Source: Desulfoprunum benzoelyticum (GTDB lineage Bacteria; Desulfobacterota; Desulfobulbia; Desulfobulbales; Desulfocapsaceae). From it: DNA of 64,000 bases. Under the pieces are notes generated by a model. It was not told the origin of the DNA. It saw only the letters and a list, made by a program, of their open reading frames with translations, and ran no database searches. Shown one piece after another: positions 1 to 7,685 of the stretch. Position 1 is the stretch's first letter; every line of letters begins with the position of its first letter. The translations under genes were made by a program, and so were the position numbers. Where the stretch lies: contig NZ_JACHEO010000013.1 of the NCBI RefSeq assembly GCF_014201505.1, positions 43,950 through 107,949 of the forward strand, given 5' to 3'.

Positions 1-377
1 CGGAATTTGAACTTGTCGAGGATCTCCTGGACGTTGGGTGAAAAGCCGTCCAGATATGCCTCGAAATCGGCCTTGAGCTGTTGTTGCTTGGCGCGGTTCT
101 TCAGGTCGCGCAGGGTAAAGGGCGAGACGTTGTAAAAGGCCTCGCCTGCGGCCTGGCAGAGGGCGGCGTGTTGATTAGCGATCCCGGCCCCGTCAAGCTG
201 CTTCTTCATGCCAAGCACCTTTTCCTTGCTCGGCTCCAAGAGCGCGTCGAGACGGCGGATGACCGTCATCGGCAGGATCACGTCGCGGTACTTGCCGCGC
301 ACATAAACATCGCGCAGCACGTCGTCGGCGATACCCCAGATAAAATTCACGATGCTGTTGTGGATCACATGGTTCAT
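1..377 (-). CDS. hsdM: Type I restriction-modification methyltransferase subunit (HsdM), N-terminal part
   Basis: The gene runs off the left edge, so only about 125 N-terminal residues are visible. They read as the helical HsdM N-terminal domain: NHVIHNSIVNFIWGIADDVL, then RGKYRDVILPMTVIRRLDAL. In the family this domain precedes the SAM-dependent adenine methylase domain, which would lie outside the window. HsdM modifies the target adenine and forms the methylase core with HsdS; HsdR is added for cleavage. I start at the ATG ending at 377, which has GGAG about 13 nt upstream. It follows an HTH gene by 9 nt on the same strand, an arrangement I recognise from environmental type I systems. Whether hsdS and hsdR are intact cannot be judged here. 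Confidence 0.85.
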   Translation of the reverse strand, partial: MNHVIHNSIVNFIWGIADDVLRDVYVRGKYRDVILPMTVIRRLDALLEPSKEKVLGMKKQLDGAGIANQHAALCQAAGEAFYNVSPFTLRDLKNRAKQQQLKADFEAYLDGFSPNVQEILDKFKF

Positions 378-386
378 AGCCCGTTA

Positions 387-680
387 TTACTCCTTGCGCT
401 TCTTGTCGGTTTGATTCGCGCCATCCTTGGCGCTCACCCTTCGGGCGTCCTTCGAACGTCCAAAATCGCTCCCGACGATTTTGTCCGCAGGCTCGGCCGC
501 GCCGCCAGCCTTGACCCACGCGTCCACTTCGTCCTTTTTGAACTTCCAAAGACGACCCATGCGGTGGGCGGGCATACCATGCTTGTCGATCCACTTGTAA
601 ACGGTGTCATTGCTGACCCCGAGGTACTTGCAAATCTCGGTTATTGATAACCAGCGGTCTTCCATCTCGTTCATTCTCAT
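387..680 (-). CDS. Helix-turn-helix DNA-binding protein upstream of hsdM
   Basis: This is a 97-residue protein. Residues about 8-57 form an excisionase/MerR-like winged HTH of the HTH_17 type: WLSITEICKYLGVSNDTVYK, then WIDKHGMPAHRMGRLWKFKK and DEVDAWV. The lysine-rich tail is probably disordered. Such proteins often sit directly upstream of hsdM in type I restriction loci and are presumed to regulate the operon; an excisionase role for the neighbouring element is the alternative. The annotated start could instead be the Met at residue 4 or 6 (MNEMEDRW), because no strong Shine-Dalgarno separates them. A good promoter and an inverted repeat lie just upstream, which fits autoregulation. That last point is inference. 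Confidence 0.8.
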   Translation of the reverse strand: MRMNEMEDRWLSITEICKYLGVSNDTVYKWIDKHGMPAHRMGRLWKFKKDEVDAWVKAGGAAEPADKIVGSDFGRSKDARRVSAKDGANQTDKKRKE

Positions 681-727
681 GCTCCACGGGCGCTTTGGTT
701 GTTTGCCACGTCCGCCATAGGCGAAAC

Positions 728-752
728 GGGAGAGACTGGACGCACCTCTCCC
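728..752. repeat. Inverted repeat in the HTH-hsdM leader
   Basis: GGGAGAG and CTCTCCC form a perfect 7-bp inverted repeat with an 11-nt centre. It lies between the predicted -10 box (771-776) and the HTH gene start at 680. It could be an operator for the HTH protein or a leader RNA hairpin; the sequence does not decide between them. Confidence 0.45.
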
Positions 753-770
753 AGGTTAAAAAACTCCATC

Positions 771-800
771 AATATACAAAGACGCTATGTGCTATGTCAA
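771..800 (-). promoter_or_regulatory. Sigma-70-type promoter of the HTH-hsdM operon
   Basis: On the minus strand there is a perfect TTGACA (795-800), an 18-nt spacer and TATATT (771-776). It reads towards the HTH-hsdM genes and leaves a leader of roughly 85 nt. Confidence 0.65.
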
Positions 801-834
801 ACGATCTTTACCGATTTGAGCCGATTATTTTCTA

Positions 835-1581
835 TCACGCTCGATGCCAGACGCCGGTGTCAAGCCGGGTGCCGTTTTCAACATGGGGCATCCAAAAGGT
901 CCAGGCTGGAATCGAGGTGCGCCCGCATAGCACCGCCACCATCACCCGCTGGTACATGCTGTGGCCGCCGGGCCGAAATCCTTCCAGCCGGTCGATGGGC
1001 GGCAGGTCGCGCTGCGGGTCGGTGAAGGTCACCAGCTCTCCATGGATCAGATCAGAGTCACCGGTCGGGCGGCCGAAGCGTGGCGTGCCGATCTTCTGTT
1101 GTCTGCGGGCGTCGGCCAGCGGATCGGCGGTGCCCCGGGACAGGATCAGCCCTTCCGGCACTTCCAGGGCCGGGAAACCGGCGTGGAGGTGGTAGAGCCT
1201 GCCCCAGATCACGGCCAGTTCGATGCTGCGCATGTTGGTGCGCCCGGAGAGCCGCACCTTCTCCAGGGCTTCAAGGAAGCGTTCCGGCCAGGGATCGCTG
1301 GCCTTGTCGTCGGGCAGAAATTCGATCAGGCCGTGCCGGGCCAGACGGGTGAGAAACTCGGCGGCCGCAGCGGCGGCTTCCTCCGGCAACGGCTGGGTCG
1401 GCCCGCCTTCGATGCCGGAGAGCACCTCGGTCATGTAGTCCCGGGGCGCTCGGCTGGCGGTAAACGGTGTCTGGCCGCGCATCAGCTCAACAACTTCGAG
1501 GCAGTCTGCGGCCTGGATGGTTTCCCCGCTGCCGGGGATCGGTTCGCCGTCCAGCGTGGTGGAGCGGATCAGAATCTTCAT
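835..1581 (-). CDS. Small conserved protein fused to an N-terminally truncated gamma-glutamylcyclotransferase-like domain
   Basis: This is a 248-residue ORF with a strong ribosome-binding site (GGAGGTGCCCC before the ATG). Residues 1 to about 110 look like a small standalone protein that I know only from amidoligase-type loci and cannot assign a function. From about residue 118 on it reads as an AIG2/GGCT fold: IWGRLYHLHAGFPALEVPEG, FGRPTGDSDLIHGELVTFTD, and DRLEGFRPGGHSMYQRV, whose Glu fits the family's catalytic acid. The usual GGCT start, an FxYGTL strand with the following glycine loop, is missing. This suggests an in-frame deletion that joined two adjacent genes. The neighbouring amidoligase remnant supports the GGCT reading, because amidoligases and GGCTs are known genomic partners. 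The fused protein probably lacks cyclotransferase activity. Confidence 0.6.
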   Translation of the reverse strand: MKILIRSTTLDGEPIPGSGETIQAADCLEVVELMRGQTPFTASRAPRDYMTEVLSGIEGGPTQPLPEEAAAAAAEFLTRLARHGLIEFLPDDKASDPWPERFLEALEKVRLSGRTNMRSIELAVIWGRLYHLHAGFPALEVPEGLILSRGTADPLADARRQQKIGTPRFGRPTGDSDLIHGELVTFTDPQRDLPPIDRLEGFRPGGHSMYQRVMVAVLCGRTSIPAWTFWMPHVENGTRLDTGVWHRA

Positions 1582-1592
1582 GGGGCACCTCC

Positions 1593-2132
1593 TTAAACAG
1601 TGAGGCCGGGAACTTGCCCGGCCTCGTTGATGAGAGTGGTGGTTGTTTCGTCCGGAAGGACGTCCTCCGGTTTGGGCCGTCCGTTCTTGAAGGCTGCATC
1701 GCCGGGCATGTTGGCCATCAGATGCTTGCGGGCGGTCTTGAACTCGTCGCCGATCAGGCCGAGGTGGAGCAGGAAGACCCGGAAGTCGTACTTGGCGCTT
1801 TGGGGATCGAAGTCCCGCTTGCGGCTGGAGGCTGCCCGACCGTTGAGCGCCTTGGCGGCGACGGCGAGACAGAATTGCAGGTAGGCCTTGATCCGCCCCG
1901 CATGGAGGGTCGCCTCGAACCAGCGGAACTCCACCGTGCCCCGGTACCAGACGTTGTGCAGGTTCACCCCGTGGTAGCGGCTGTTGTCGTAATGCTGGGG
2001 CTGGCGGTTGTGGTAGCCGTACCAGATGCGGTTGAGCTGGTCCTTGGTGCGGGGGCGATGCTGTTCGATGCGCTGGATCAGCTCGTCGCTGACCGGCCGG
2101 GTGTAGCGGTTGAACCGGTCGCGGCTGATGGT
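1593..2132 (-). pseudogene. Amidoligase-family enzyme (ATP-grasp/GS-like fold), C-terminal remnant
   Basis: The frame is open from the stop at 1593 to beyond 2132, but family-like sequence covers only the last 180 or so residues. These include [39 protein letters not shown] and [19 protein letters not shown]. This matches the C-terminal half of plasmid and phage amidoligases (Amidoligase_2 type), whose glutamine-synthetase-like fold makes amide or peptide linkages. The ATP-binding N-terminal half is absent. Homology stops at the left edge of the toxin-antitoxin cassette, and the frame beyond it runs antisense into the antitoxin leader with no credible start. It is therefore most likely a dead gene, truncated when that cassette arrived. 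An internal GTG at 1967 could give a short product. Confidence 0.6.
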
Positions 2133-2138
2133 TTTTAA

Positions 2139-2167
2139 TTGATGTTGACCTGTTTTCGGTCTATATT
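2139..2167 (+). promoter_or_regulatory. Promoter and likely operator of the toxin-antitoxin pair
   Basis: TTGATG (2139-2144), a 17-nt spacer and TATATT (2162-2167) stand 23 nt before the antitoxin ATG. The spacer contains an imperfect palindrome, GACC-N7-GGTC (2147-2161). That is where a Phd/YefM-type antitoxin would be expected to bind for autorepression. The promoter begins within 10 bp of the amidoligase breakpoint, so the cassette carries its own promoter. Confidence 0.6.
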
Positions 2168-2190
2168 TGGTCGTTTGCAGGAGGGTAAAT

Positions 2191-2466
2191 ATGAAACTAT
2201 CAAGTCAAATCAAACCGATCAGTTACCTGAAGGCTCATGCCGCAGAAATCGTGCGCAACCTGTCGGGGCAGGGTGAACCCCTGGTCATCACTCAGAATGG
2301 CGAAGCCAAGGTCGTGATGCAGGACATCGAAAGCTATGAGCAAACCCAGGAGACCATGGCCCTTCTGAAGATTCTCGCGCTCGGCTCGCGTCAGATCGAG
2401 GAAGGCAAAGTCCAGCCTGCCAGTGACGTTATCCAGCGACTTCGAAATCGGAGCAAGAATCGCTGA
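2191..2466 (+). CDS. Phd/YefM-family antitoxin
   Basis: This is a 91-residue protein beginning [20 protein letters not shown], followed by [20 protein letters not shown], the typical Phd/YefM fold in which the N-terminal half dimerises and binds DNA. The C-terminal tail (about 60-91: [20 protein letters not shown] and a basic end) should wrap the partner toxin. GGAGG stands 7 nt before the ATG at 2191. The stop overlaps the toxin start as TGATG, implying translational coupling. The expected role is neutralising the toxin and repressing the operon. Exact operator binding is inferred from the palindrome in the promoter. Confidence 0.88.
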   Translation: MKLSSQIKPISYLKAHAAEIVRNLSGQGEPLVITQNGEAKVVMQDIESYEQTQETMALLKILALGSRQIEEGKVQPASDVIQRLRNRSKNR

Positions 2467-2792
2467 TGGCTTTCCAGGTATTTCTGACCGATGATGCGTC
2501 ACGGGATTTGGAGGAGTTGTACGACTACATTGCATCCCGCGACGCGCCAGGAAAAGCGGATTACGTTCTCGATCAAATAGAGAAGGCCTTTTCGAGCCTC
2601 TCCGAGAACCCGGAGCGAGGAGCCTATCCTAAAGAACTGTTGGCTATTGGGCTTCGCGAGTACTGTGAGATATTTTTCAAACCCTACCGCATCATCTATC
2701 GAGTCATGGCCGAAAATGTTTATGTCATGGTGATTGCGGACGGGCGTCGCGACATGCAGACACTGTTGCAGCGACGATTATTTCAGGCCTGA
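2466..2792 (+). CDS. RelE/ParE-family toxin
   Basis: This is a 108-residue toxin with the RelE/ParE signature order: FLTDDASRDLEELYDYIASR near the start, a central helix ending SLSENPERGAYPKEL, the strand YCEIFFKPYRIIYRVMAENV, and the C-terminal VMVIADGRRDMQTLLQRRLF. The length is normal and the end looks native, so the gene appears intact. ParE members poison DNA gyrase while RelE members cleave mRNA; the sequence alone does not decide, though the pairing with a Phd-like antitoxin and the terminal ADGRRD pattern are typical of ParE-like proteins. It starts at the ATG sharing its A with the antitoxin stop. The remnant of a recombinase begins only about 7 nt after its stop. Confidence 0.85.
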   Translation: MAFQVFLTDDASRDLEELYDYIASRDAPGKADYVLDQIEKAFSSLSENPERGAYPKELLAIGLREYCEIFFKPYRIIYRVMAENVYVMVIADGRRDMQTLLQRRLFQA

Positions 2793-2799
2793 AAATCGT

Positions 2800-4002
2800 A
2801 GCACCACCGATCCCACCGGCCGGATGTTTCTCGGCATTCTGATTACCTTCGCCCAGTACGAGCAGGAGGTCATCGCCGAACGTATCCGGGACAAGGTGGC
2901 GGCAGCCAAGCGCCGGGGAAAATACTGCGGCGGCGTGCCCATCCTCGGATACGACGTCGACCGGGATAACAAGAAGCTGCTGGTCAACCCGGATGAAGCC
3001 AGGACGGTGCAGTACATCTTCCGCCGCTTCATCCAGATCGGCTCGGCCAAGAAACTTGGCCAGAAGCTGAACGAACAGGGATACCGCACCAAGGCCTGGA
3101 CCACCAAGAAAGGCAAAGTCCGTGAGGGCTCCGAATGGAACACCGCCCATATCTACCGGCTGCTCAACAACCGGATCTATATCGGCGAGATCGCCCACAA
3201 GGACCGCAGTTACCCCGGCGAGCACGAAGGGATCATCGACCGGGCGACCTGGGACAAGGTTAAGGCTATTCTGGAGGACAACAAACCGGTCAAGGTTTCC
3301 ATGGCCAGAACCAAAATGGTCGCCCCGCTGAAAGGCGTCATCCGCTGCGGCCACTGCGGATGCGCGATGGGACCGACCTACGCCCGCAAGAACGGCCGCC
3401 ACTACACCTATTACATCTGCCAGAAGGACAGCAAGCGGACCGTGAGCCGGTGCCCGCTCAAACGGATTCCCGCCGGGGACATCGAGCAGGCCGTGATTGA
3501 GCAGTTGAGCGCGGTGTTTCGCACGCCGACGCTGGTGGCCAAAACCTTCTTCGCGGCCCGGGACATCGAGCAGGCGGAGCGGGAGCGGTTGTTCAAGCAG
3601 AAAGCCCAACTCGAAATGGAGCTGTCGCAGGCGCGGGAGCAAGCCATCGAACTTATGAAACCCGGCAACGATCAGCCGAGCAAGACCGAGATGCTGACGA
3701 CGGTCAACCGCCAGGCAGTCGAGCTCTCGAAACAACTGACCCATGTGAGCGAGCGCTGCAGAGCTTACCAGGGGAACAGCATCACGGAACAGGACGTTTC
3801 GGAGGCCTTCCAGAATGTCGAGGGCTTCTGGGAAGACCTTTTCCCGGTGGAGCGAAACCGGCTCATCCGCCTCCTGGTGGATAAGGTCGAAATCCGCGAG
3901 ACCGGAATCGACATGGAGCTGCGCACCAACGGGCTGACAACGCTCATCGCCGAGCTGGCCGGTCTGGCATGCGAAGTCACTGAACGGAGGGCAAGCCGAT
4001 GA
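2800..4002 (+). pseudogene. Large serine recombinase lacking most of its catalytic domain
   Basis: Family-like sequence starts abruptly at STTDPTGRMFLGILITFAQY, followed by EQEVIAERIRDKVAAAKRRG: the end of the resolvase catalytic domain and its long helix. Next come the recombinase domain (YILRR-like FRRFIQIGSAKKLGQKLNEQ and NTAHIYRLLNNRIYIGEIAH), a zinc ribbon (IRCGHCGCAMGPTY, then YICQKD and RCPLKRI) and a coiled coil (about 3570-3770). The first 100 or more residues, with the nucleophilic Ser and the catalytic Arg residues, are missing. The frame upstream is merely out-of-frame toxin sequence. It cannot catalyse strand exchange, although DNA binding might remain if it is expressed from the internal ATG at 2824. 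It probably once moved the element beside ssrA. Confidence 0.8.
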
Positions 4003-4421
4003 AAATGAAGCCGACCATTACCGTAGCCGACAACGGCAACCTGCAGATCCACATCCCGATGCTGATCCGGCGCATGCGCGGCCGCAAGACGGTCATCGCT
4101 CCCCAGGCCCTGGATGGGGATATCCCCGGGGCGCAGGAGCCGGTGCAGTCCGCCGTCCTCCAGGCGCTGGCAAGGGCCTTTTCCTGGGCCGACATCCTCG
4201 AATCCGGGCAGATCAAGTCCATCAGCGAGCTTGCCCGTGCCCTCGACGTCGATGGCTCGTATGTGGCCCGCATCCTCAAGCTGACGACCCTGGCCCCCGA
4301 CATCGTCGAAGCCCTGATCAACGGCGAGGAACCCAACGGGCTCTCGCTGGCCAAGCTGACCCAGACCTTTCCCGAGGACTGGGCCGAGCAGCGCCGCCAG
4401 TTCGGTTTTGCCATCGACTGA
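3999..4421 (+). CDS. Small HTH protein encoded with serine recombinases
   Basis: This is a 140-residue protein whose ATG overlaps the recombinase stop (ATGA), so the two were co-translated. The C-terminal half contains an HTH resembling the KorB/ParB core: SISELARALDVDGSYVARIL, then KLTTLAPDIVEALINGEEPN and GLSLAKLTQTFPEDWAEQRR. The N-terminal part (MKMKPTITVADNGNLQIHIP, then RRMRGRK) is short and basic. I recognise this type as a frequent downstream partner of large serine recombinases in proteobacterial elements, perhaps as an accessory or directionality factor. No experimental role is known to me. The gene looks intact although its partner is truncated. Confidence 0.65.
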   Translation: MKMKPTITVADNGNLQIHIPMLIRRMRGRKTVIAPQALDGDIPGAQEPVQSAVLQALARAFSWADILESGQIKSISELARALDVDGSYVARILKLTTLAPDIVEALINGEEPNGLSLAKLTQTFPEDWAEQRRQFGFAID

Positions 4422-4448
4422 CGACCGGACCGGAGACCACCCCAGAGA

Positions 4449-4478
4449 GCCGACCATCAGCGTCGGCTTTTCTTCTTT
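4449..4478 (+). terminator. Rho-independent terminator after the recombinase/HTH genes
   Basis: GCCGAC and GTCGGC form a 6-bp stem around a 7-nt loop, followed by TTTTCTTCTTT, 28 nt after the HTH gene stop. Confidence 0.75.
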
Positions 4479-4780
4479 AGAGGGAAGGAAACCGAAGTTG
4501 ACCGCGTTTCTTTTCATGGCCGAGGCGGGCGATTTCGAAAAAAACGTCCGGTTGCGGCATCGAGCGATGACCTAAGACAACCGCCCAAAACGGCAACCAA
4601 CCGCAAACCCATATCAATCAAGGATGTAGCTTTCCGGACGAGCTTCGGACTTGGTCCGGAGAAAACAGAGAATCAGGGGCCAAACAGAGAAAGAAAGGCG
4701 GGAAGATGGGGAGAATCGATGGAGCGGAGAGGTCCTTTGGAAAGATGTGAAACGGGCGCAAACCCTTTAGAAACAAGGGT
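4479..4780. other. Non-coding junction between the mobile-element remnant and ssrA
   Basis: I find no credible gene in these 300 nt. Short frames here lack ribosome-binding sites and family features. The stretch is locally A- and purine-rich (for example 4670-4715), unlike the genes on either side. It is probably the right end of the inserted element next to the ssrA terminator. I could not see a second copy of the ssrA 3' end (an att duplicate) inside the window; it would be expected to the left, beyond position 1. Confidence 0.5.
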
Positions 4781-4828
4781 AAAAAGAAAACCCGTCACCC
4801 CGGAGAATGACCCCAGAGAGACGGGTTT
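4781..4828 (-). terminator. Rho-independent terminator of ssrA
   Basis: On the minus strand, AAACCCGTC (from 4828) pairs with GACGGGTTT (to 4788), a 9-bp stem, followed by TCTTTTT. It lies just 12 nt beyond the tmRNA CCA end. Confidence 0.8.
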
Positions 4829-4840
4829 GTCTTTTCTAAA

Positions 4841-5202
4841 TGGTGGAGGCGGCGGGAGTCGAACCCGCGTCCGCAAATGCTCCCCTCCCGTATCTACATG
4901 CTTAGTTCCGTACTTTAATTTTCGCGCCGGGAACTCAGTCGGAACATAGATTTCCTGGTGCTATCCTGTGAATCTCGTCGAGTGACAGACAGGCAACCGT
5001 CACCAGACCAGCCCGTTGAGTCGGCGCTCCGTACCGGCCTTACGGGCGAAGACCGGGGGAACGGCAGAGCAGGGTATTAAGCTGCTACTGCGTAGTTATA
5101 ATCGTCGGCGATTATAAGTTTTTTCCGTCGGTTTTACGAGCAGACAGAAGCTCGGCATGCAACGTAGAGCTTACACATCCCCGTCGAAGCCGTTTCGCCC
5201 CC
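4841..5202 (-). ncRNA. ssrA: Transfer-messenger RNA
   Basis: The 5' end GGGGGCG (5202 to 5196) pairs with CGCCTCC of the 3' acceptor strand, and the 3' end is a normal T-arm (GCGGGTTCGACTCCCGC) with encoded CCA at 4841-4843. The tag reading frame occupies 5109 down to 5077 and encodes ADDYNYAVAA followed by UAA; the resume codon GCC follows the usual AU-rich stretch. With SmpB it rescues ribosomes stalled on broken mRNAs and marks the products for ClpXP-type proteolysis. It lies 41 nt downstream of smpB on the same strand. The 3' half of ssrA is a classic integration site for islands, and the mobile remnant begins right after it. Confidence 0.95.
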
Positions 5203-5243
5203 TTCTTCGGGTGTAAAGGTTGGTAACAAAAAAAATCCCGATT

Positions 5244-5705
5244 TTATTTCAGATTATGGCGCATGGCCCGCTGAACTTCACGATCGCTCTGTTTCTCCTT
5301 GAGCGCGTCGCGTTTGTCGTATTGCTTCTTGCCGCGGGCAAGACCGAGCTCGACCTTGGCCTTGCCCTTCTCATTAAAGTATATCTTCAAGGGGATCAAG
5401 GCAAGGCCCTTCTCCTTTAATTTTCCGATCAGCCTGCGGATTTCCCGCTTGTGGAGCAGCAGTTTCCGTACCCGCAGCGGCTCGTTGGGGTTGTGGGTGG
5501 CGAAGGTGTAAAACGAGATGTGAACGTTGTACATCATGGCCTCGCCACGATCGTTGATCTGGACATAGCCGTCACGCATGTTCGCCTTGCCGGCCCGCAG
5601 CGATTTGACCTCGGGGCCGGACAGCACCATGCCGGCATCGTAAGTCGCCTCGATGTGATAATCGTGATACGCCTTTTTGTTCTGACAGACTACCTTCACA
5701 GCCAT
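5244..5705 (-). CDS. smpB: SsrA-binding protein SmpB
   Basis: This is a 153-residue protein of normal SmpB length. It contains the conserved core [40 protein letters not shown] and [20 protein letters not shown], and it ends in the basic tail typical of SmpB ([20 protein letters not shown]). SmpB binds the tRNA-like domain of tmRNA, and its C-terminal tail enters the empty mRNA channel of stalled ribosomes. The gene ends 41 nt before ssrA on the same strand, so protein and RNA are probably co-transcribed. The start ATG has a GGATAGGTAG ribosome-binding region. Nothing about it is unusual. Confidence 0.95.
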   Translation of the reverse strand: MAVKVVCQNKKAYHDYHIEATYDAGMVLSGPEVKSLRAGKANMRDGYVQINDRGEAMMYNVHISFYTFATHNPNEPLRVRKLLLHKREIRRLIGKLKEKGLALIPLKIYFNEKGKAKVELGLARGKKQYDKRDALKEKQSDREVQRAMRHNLK

Positions 5706-5738
5706 CTACCTATCCCTGTCCTTGCGATCCCCGATCGC

Positions 5739-7538
5739 TCACGTCTCCGCCGTCACCCGCAAGGCCTCTTCGACCGTCGTGATCCCGGCCCTCACCTTGC
5801 TCCAGGCGTCCTCGCGTAAGGTAGTCATTCCTTCGCGGATTGCAACCCGGCGCATCTCCAATGACGACTCGCCATCCACCGTCATCTTCTTCAGCAGCGA
5901 CGACATCGGGAAGATCTCGAAGATCGCGCTCCGCCCCTTGTAGCCGGTGCCGCGGCATTCCCGGCATCCCTTGCCTCTCTTCAATTCGACCACGCCGGTC
6001 TCCGCTACCGGAAAGCCCATTTTCAGCAGGGCCTCGCCTTTGATCTCAAAACTCTCGCTGCAGTCCGGGCAGATCCGCCGCACCAGCCGCTGGGCCATGC
6101 ACCCGAGCAGGGTCGAGGCGATCATGAACGGCTGCAGGCCGAGATCGCGCAGACGGGTGATGGAAGAAACCGCATCGTTGGTGTGGAGGGTCGAGAACAC
6201 GAGATGACCGGTCATCGCCGCCTGGACCGCGTGCGCCGCCGTATCGAGATCACGGATTTCACCGATCATGATGATGTCGGGATCCTGGCGCAGGATATTG
6301 CGGAGAATGGTGGCGAAGGTGATATCGATCAGGGGCTGGACCGCGATCTGATTGAACTCTTCGCACACCATCTCCACCGGATCCTCGACGGTGATGATGT
6401 TGAGCTCCGGGGTCGAAACCTCCTTCAGCGTCGAATAGAGGGTGGTCGATTTACCACTGCCGGTCGGTCCGGTCACGAGGACGATGCCATGCGGCGCCTC
6501 CATGAACGAGCGGTAGACGGTCAGGTCTCGCTTCGAAAAACCGATCTGGTGGATATCCTGGAAGATCACATCGGGATCGAGGATACGCAGGACCACCTTT
6601 TCGCCGAAGGACACCGGCACCGTCGACACCCGGATCTCGACGTCCTTCTCCTGCCTGACGCCGATCTTGATCCGGCCGTCCTGGGGCCGCCGTTTCTCGG
6701 CGATATCGAGACGGGCAAGAAACTTGATCCTCGAGGTGATCGCCGAATGGACGACTTTCGGCAGCTTGTAGATGGTATGCAGGGCCCCGTCGATGCGGAA
6801 GCGGACCATGCAGTTCGAGCGCTTGGGCTCGATATGAATGTCGCTGGCCCGCTGCTCGAGGGCATAGTGAAAGATATGGTTGACGGCCTGCTTGATATGC
6901 TGGTCGGAAGAGGTGATCTCCTTGGTCGAGGCGATCTTGACATAGCGTTCGAGATTGCCGATATCGACCGACCCGCTGGTGACGACGCCGAAGTGGTCTT
7001 CGGCGGCGCTGATCGATCGCTGAAATCCGAAAAATTCCGACAGAATCCGCTTGATATCCGACTTGGTGGCGACAGACGGCCGCACCGGCATCTGCACGAC
7101 CTGTTCGATATCGGCGAGGACAGTCTGGCAGTCGGGGTGATACACCGCCACCTCGAGGACGCCGTCGACGACATTGAACGGCAGGATCAGCTGCCGGATG
7201 GCGAAATTGCGGGGAATCTTCTTGGTGACGATCTCGATGTCGAGTTCGAGGGGGTCGAGTTTCTTGAACGGCAGCCGGCGGTCGGCAGCCACCGCCCGCA
7301 TGATCAGTTCCTCGTCGATCGGGATCTTGCCCTCCTCTTTCACCGTGAGGCCCAAAGAGACGATGATGTCGACGAGATCCGGATAATTCCTGTCCGCCCC
7401 GCCCTCTTTGGTAAACTGCCGCAGCAGCTTCTGGCGCTGTTTGCCCTTGCCGAGCGACACCAGCTGGCACTGATCGGATGTCAGCACCCGCCTCCGCTCC
7501 AGGATGTCGAGGAGATCATCGCTGTTCAAAAGATTCAT
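5739..7538 (-). CDS. GspE/PilB-family secretion or pilus assembly ATPase
   Basis: This is a 599-residue AAA-type secretion ATPase. It has an N-terminal MshEN-like region (about 1-170), then the core with Walker A GPTGSGKSTTLYSTL, Asp box ITVEDPVEM, Walker B region DPDIIMIGEIRDLDTA and His box HLVFSTLHTNDA. The C-terminal zinc-binding element has four Cys (CPDC near residue 500, then CRECRGTG). GspE powers type II secretion and PilB extends type IV pili. This single gene, with no other secretion genes beside it, cannot be assigned to either with certainty. The four-Cys zinc knuckle and the MshEN domain suit GspE/PilB of Desulfobacterota. The start at 7538 has AAAGG upstream. Confidence 0.85.
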   Translation of the reverse strand: MNLLNSDDLLDILERRRVLTSDQCQLVSLGKGKQRQKLLRQFTKEGGADRNYPDLVDIIVSLGLTVKEEGKIPIDEELIMRAVAADRRLPFKKLDPLELDIEIVTKKIPRNFAIRQLILPFNVVDGVLEVAVYHPDCQTVLADIEQVVQMPVRPSVATKSDIKRILSEFFGFQRSISAAEDHFGVVTSGSVDIGNLERYVKIASTKEITSSDQHIKQAVNHIFHYALEQRASDIHIEPKRSNCMVRFRIDGALHTIYKLPKVVHSAITSRIKFLARLDIAEKRRPQDGRIKIGVRQEKDVEIRVSTVPVSFGEKVVLRILDPDVIFQDIHQIGFSKRDLTVYRSFMEAPHGIVLVTGPTGSGKSTTLYSTLKEVSTPELNIITVEDPVEMVCEEFNQIAVQPLIDITFATILRNILRQDPDIIMIGEIRDLDTAAHAVQAAMTGHLVFSTLHTNDAVSSITRLRDLGLQPFMIASTLLGCMAQRLVRRICPDCSESFEIKGEALLKMGFPVAETGVVELKRGKGCRECRGTGYKGRSAIFEIFPMSSLLKKMTVDGESSLEMRRVAIREGMTTLREDAWSKVRAGITTVEEALRVTAET

Positions 7539-7549
7539 GGAGTTGCCTT

Positions 7550-7582
7550 TGCAAACAAAAAAGAAAGGGGGTGAGCCCCCTG
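7550..7582 (-). terminator. Terminator of the M48 peptidase gene
   Basis: Read on the minus strand, AGGGGG-CTCA-CCCCCT forms a tight hairpin followed by TTCTTTTTTG. It lies between the peptidase gene and the ATPase gene. Confidence 0.65.
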
Positions 7583-7685
7583 CTATTCACTCTTGTCGGA
7601 AGGTTCGCCAGCATCATCTATCATATCATGAAGTTCGGGACAATGGGCAGGAACGTCCATCTTCCGGCAGAGCGTAAGCCATTAC

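Noticed and set aside
2734..2799. The in-frame extension of the recombinase ORF back to an ATG at 2734
   Set aside because: That segment is out-of-frame coding sequence of the toxin and does not resemble a resolvase catalytic domain.
4719..4949. 76-codon plus-strand frame across the ssrA 3' end
   Set aside because: The GGGGSRTRVRK string is translated antisense tmRNA, and the frame crosses the ssrA terminator.
6183..7574. 463-codon plus-strand frame opposite the GspE/PilB-type ATPase
   Set aside because: Antisense shadow; all Walker and zinc motifs are on the minus strand.
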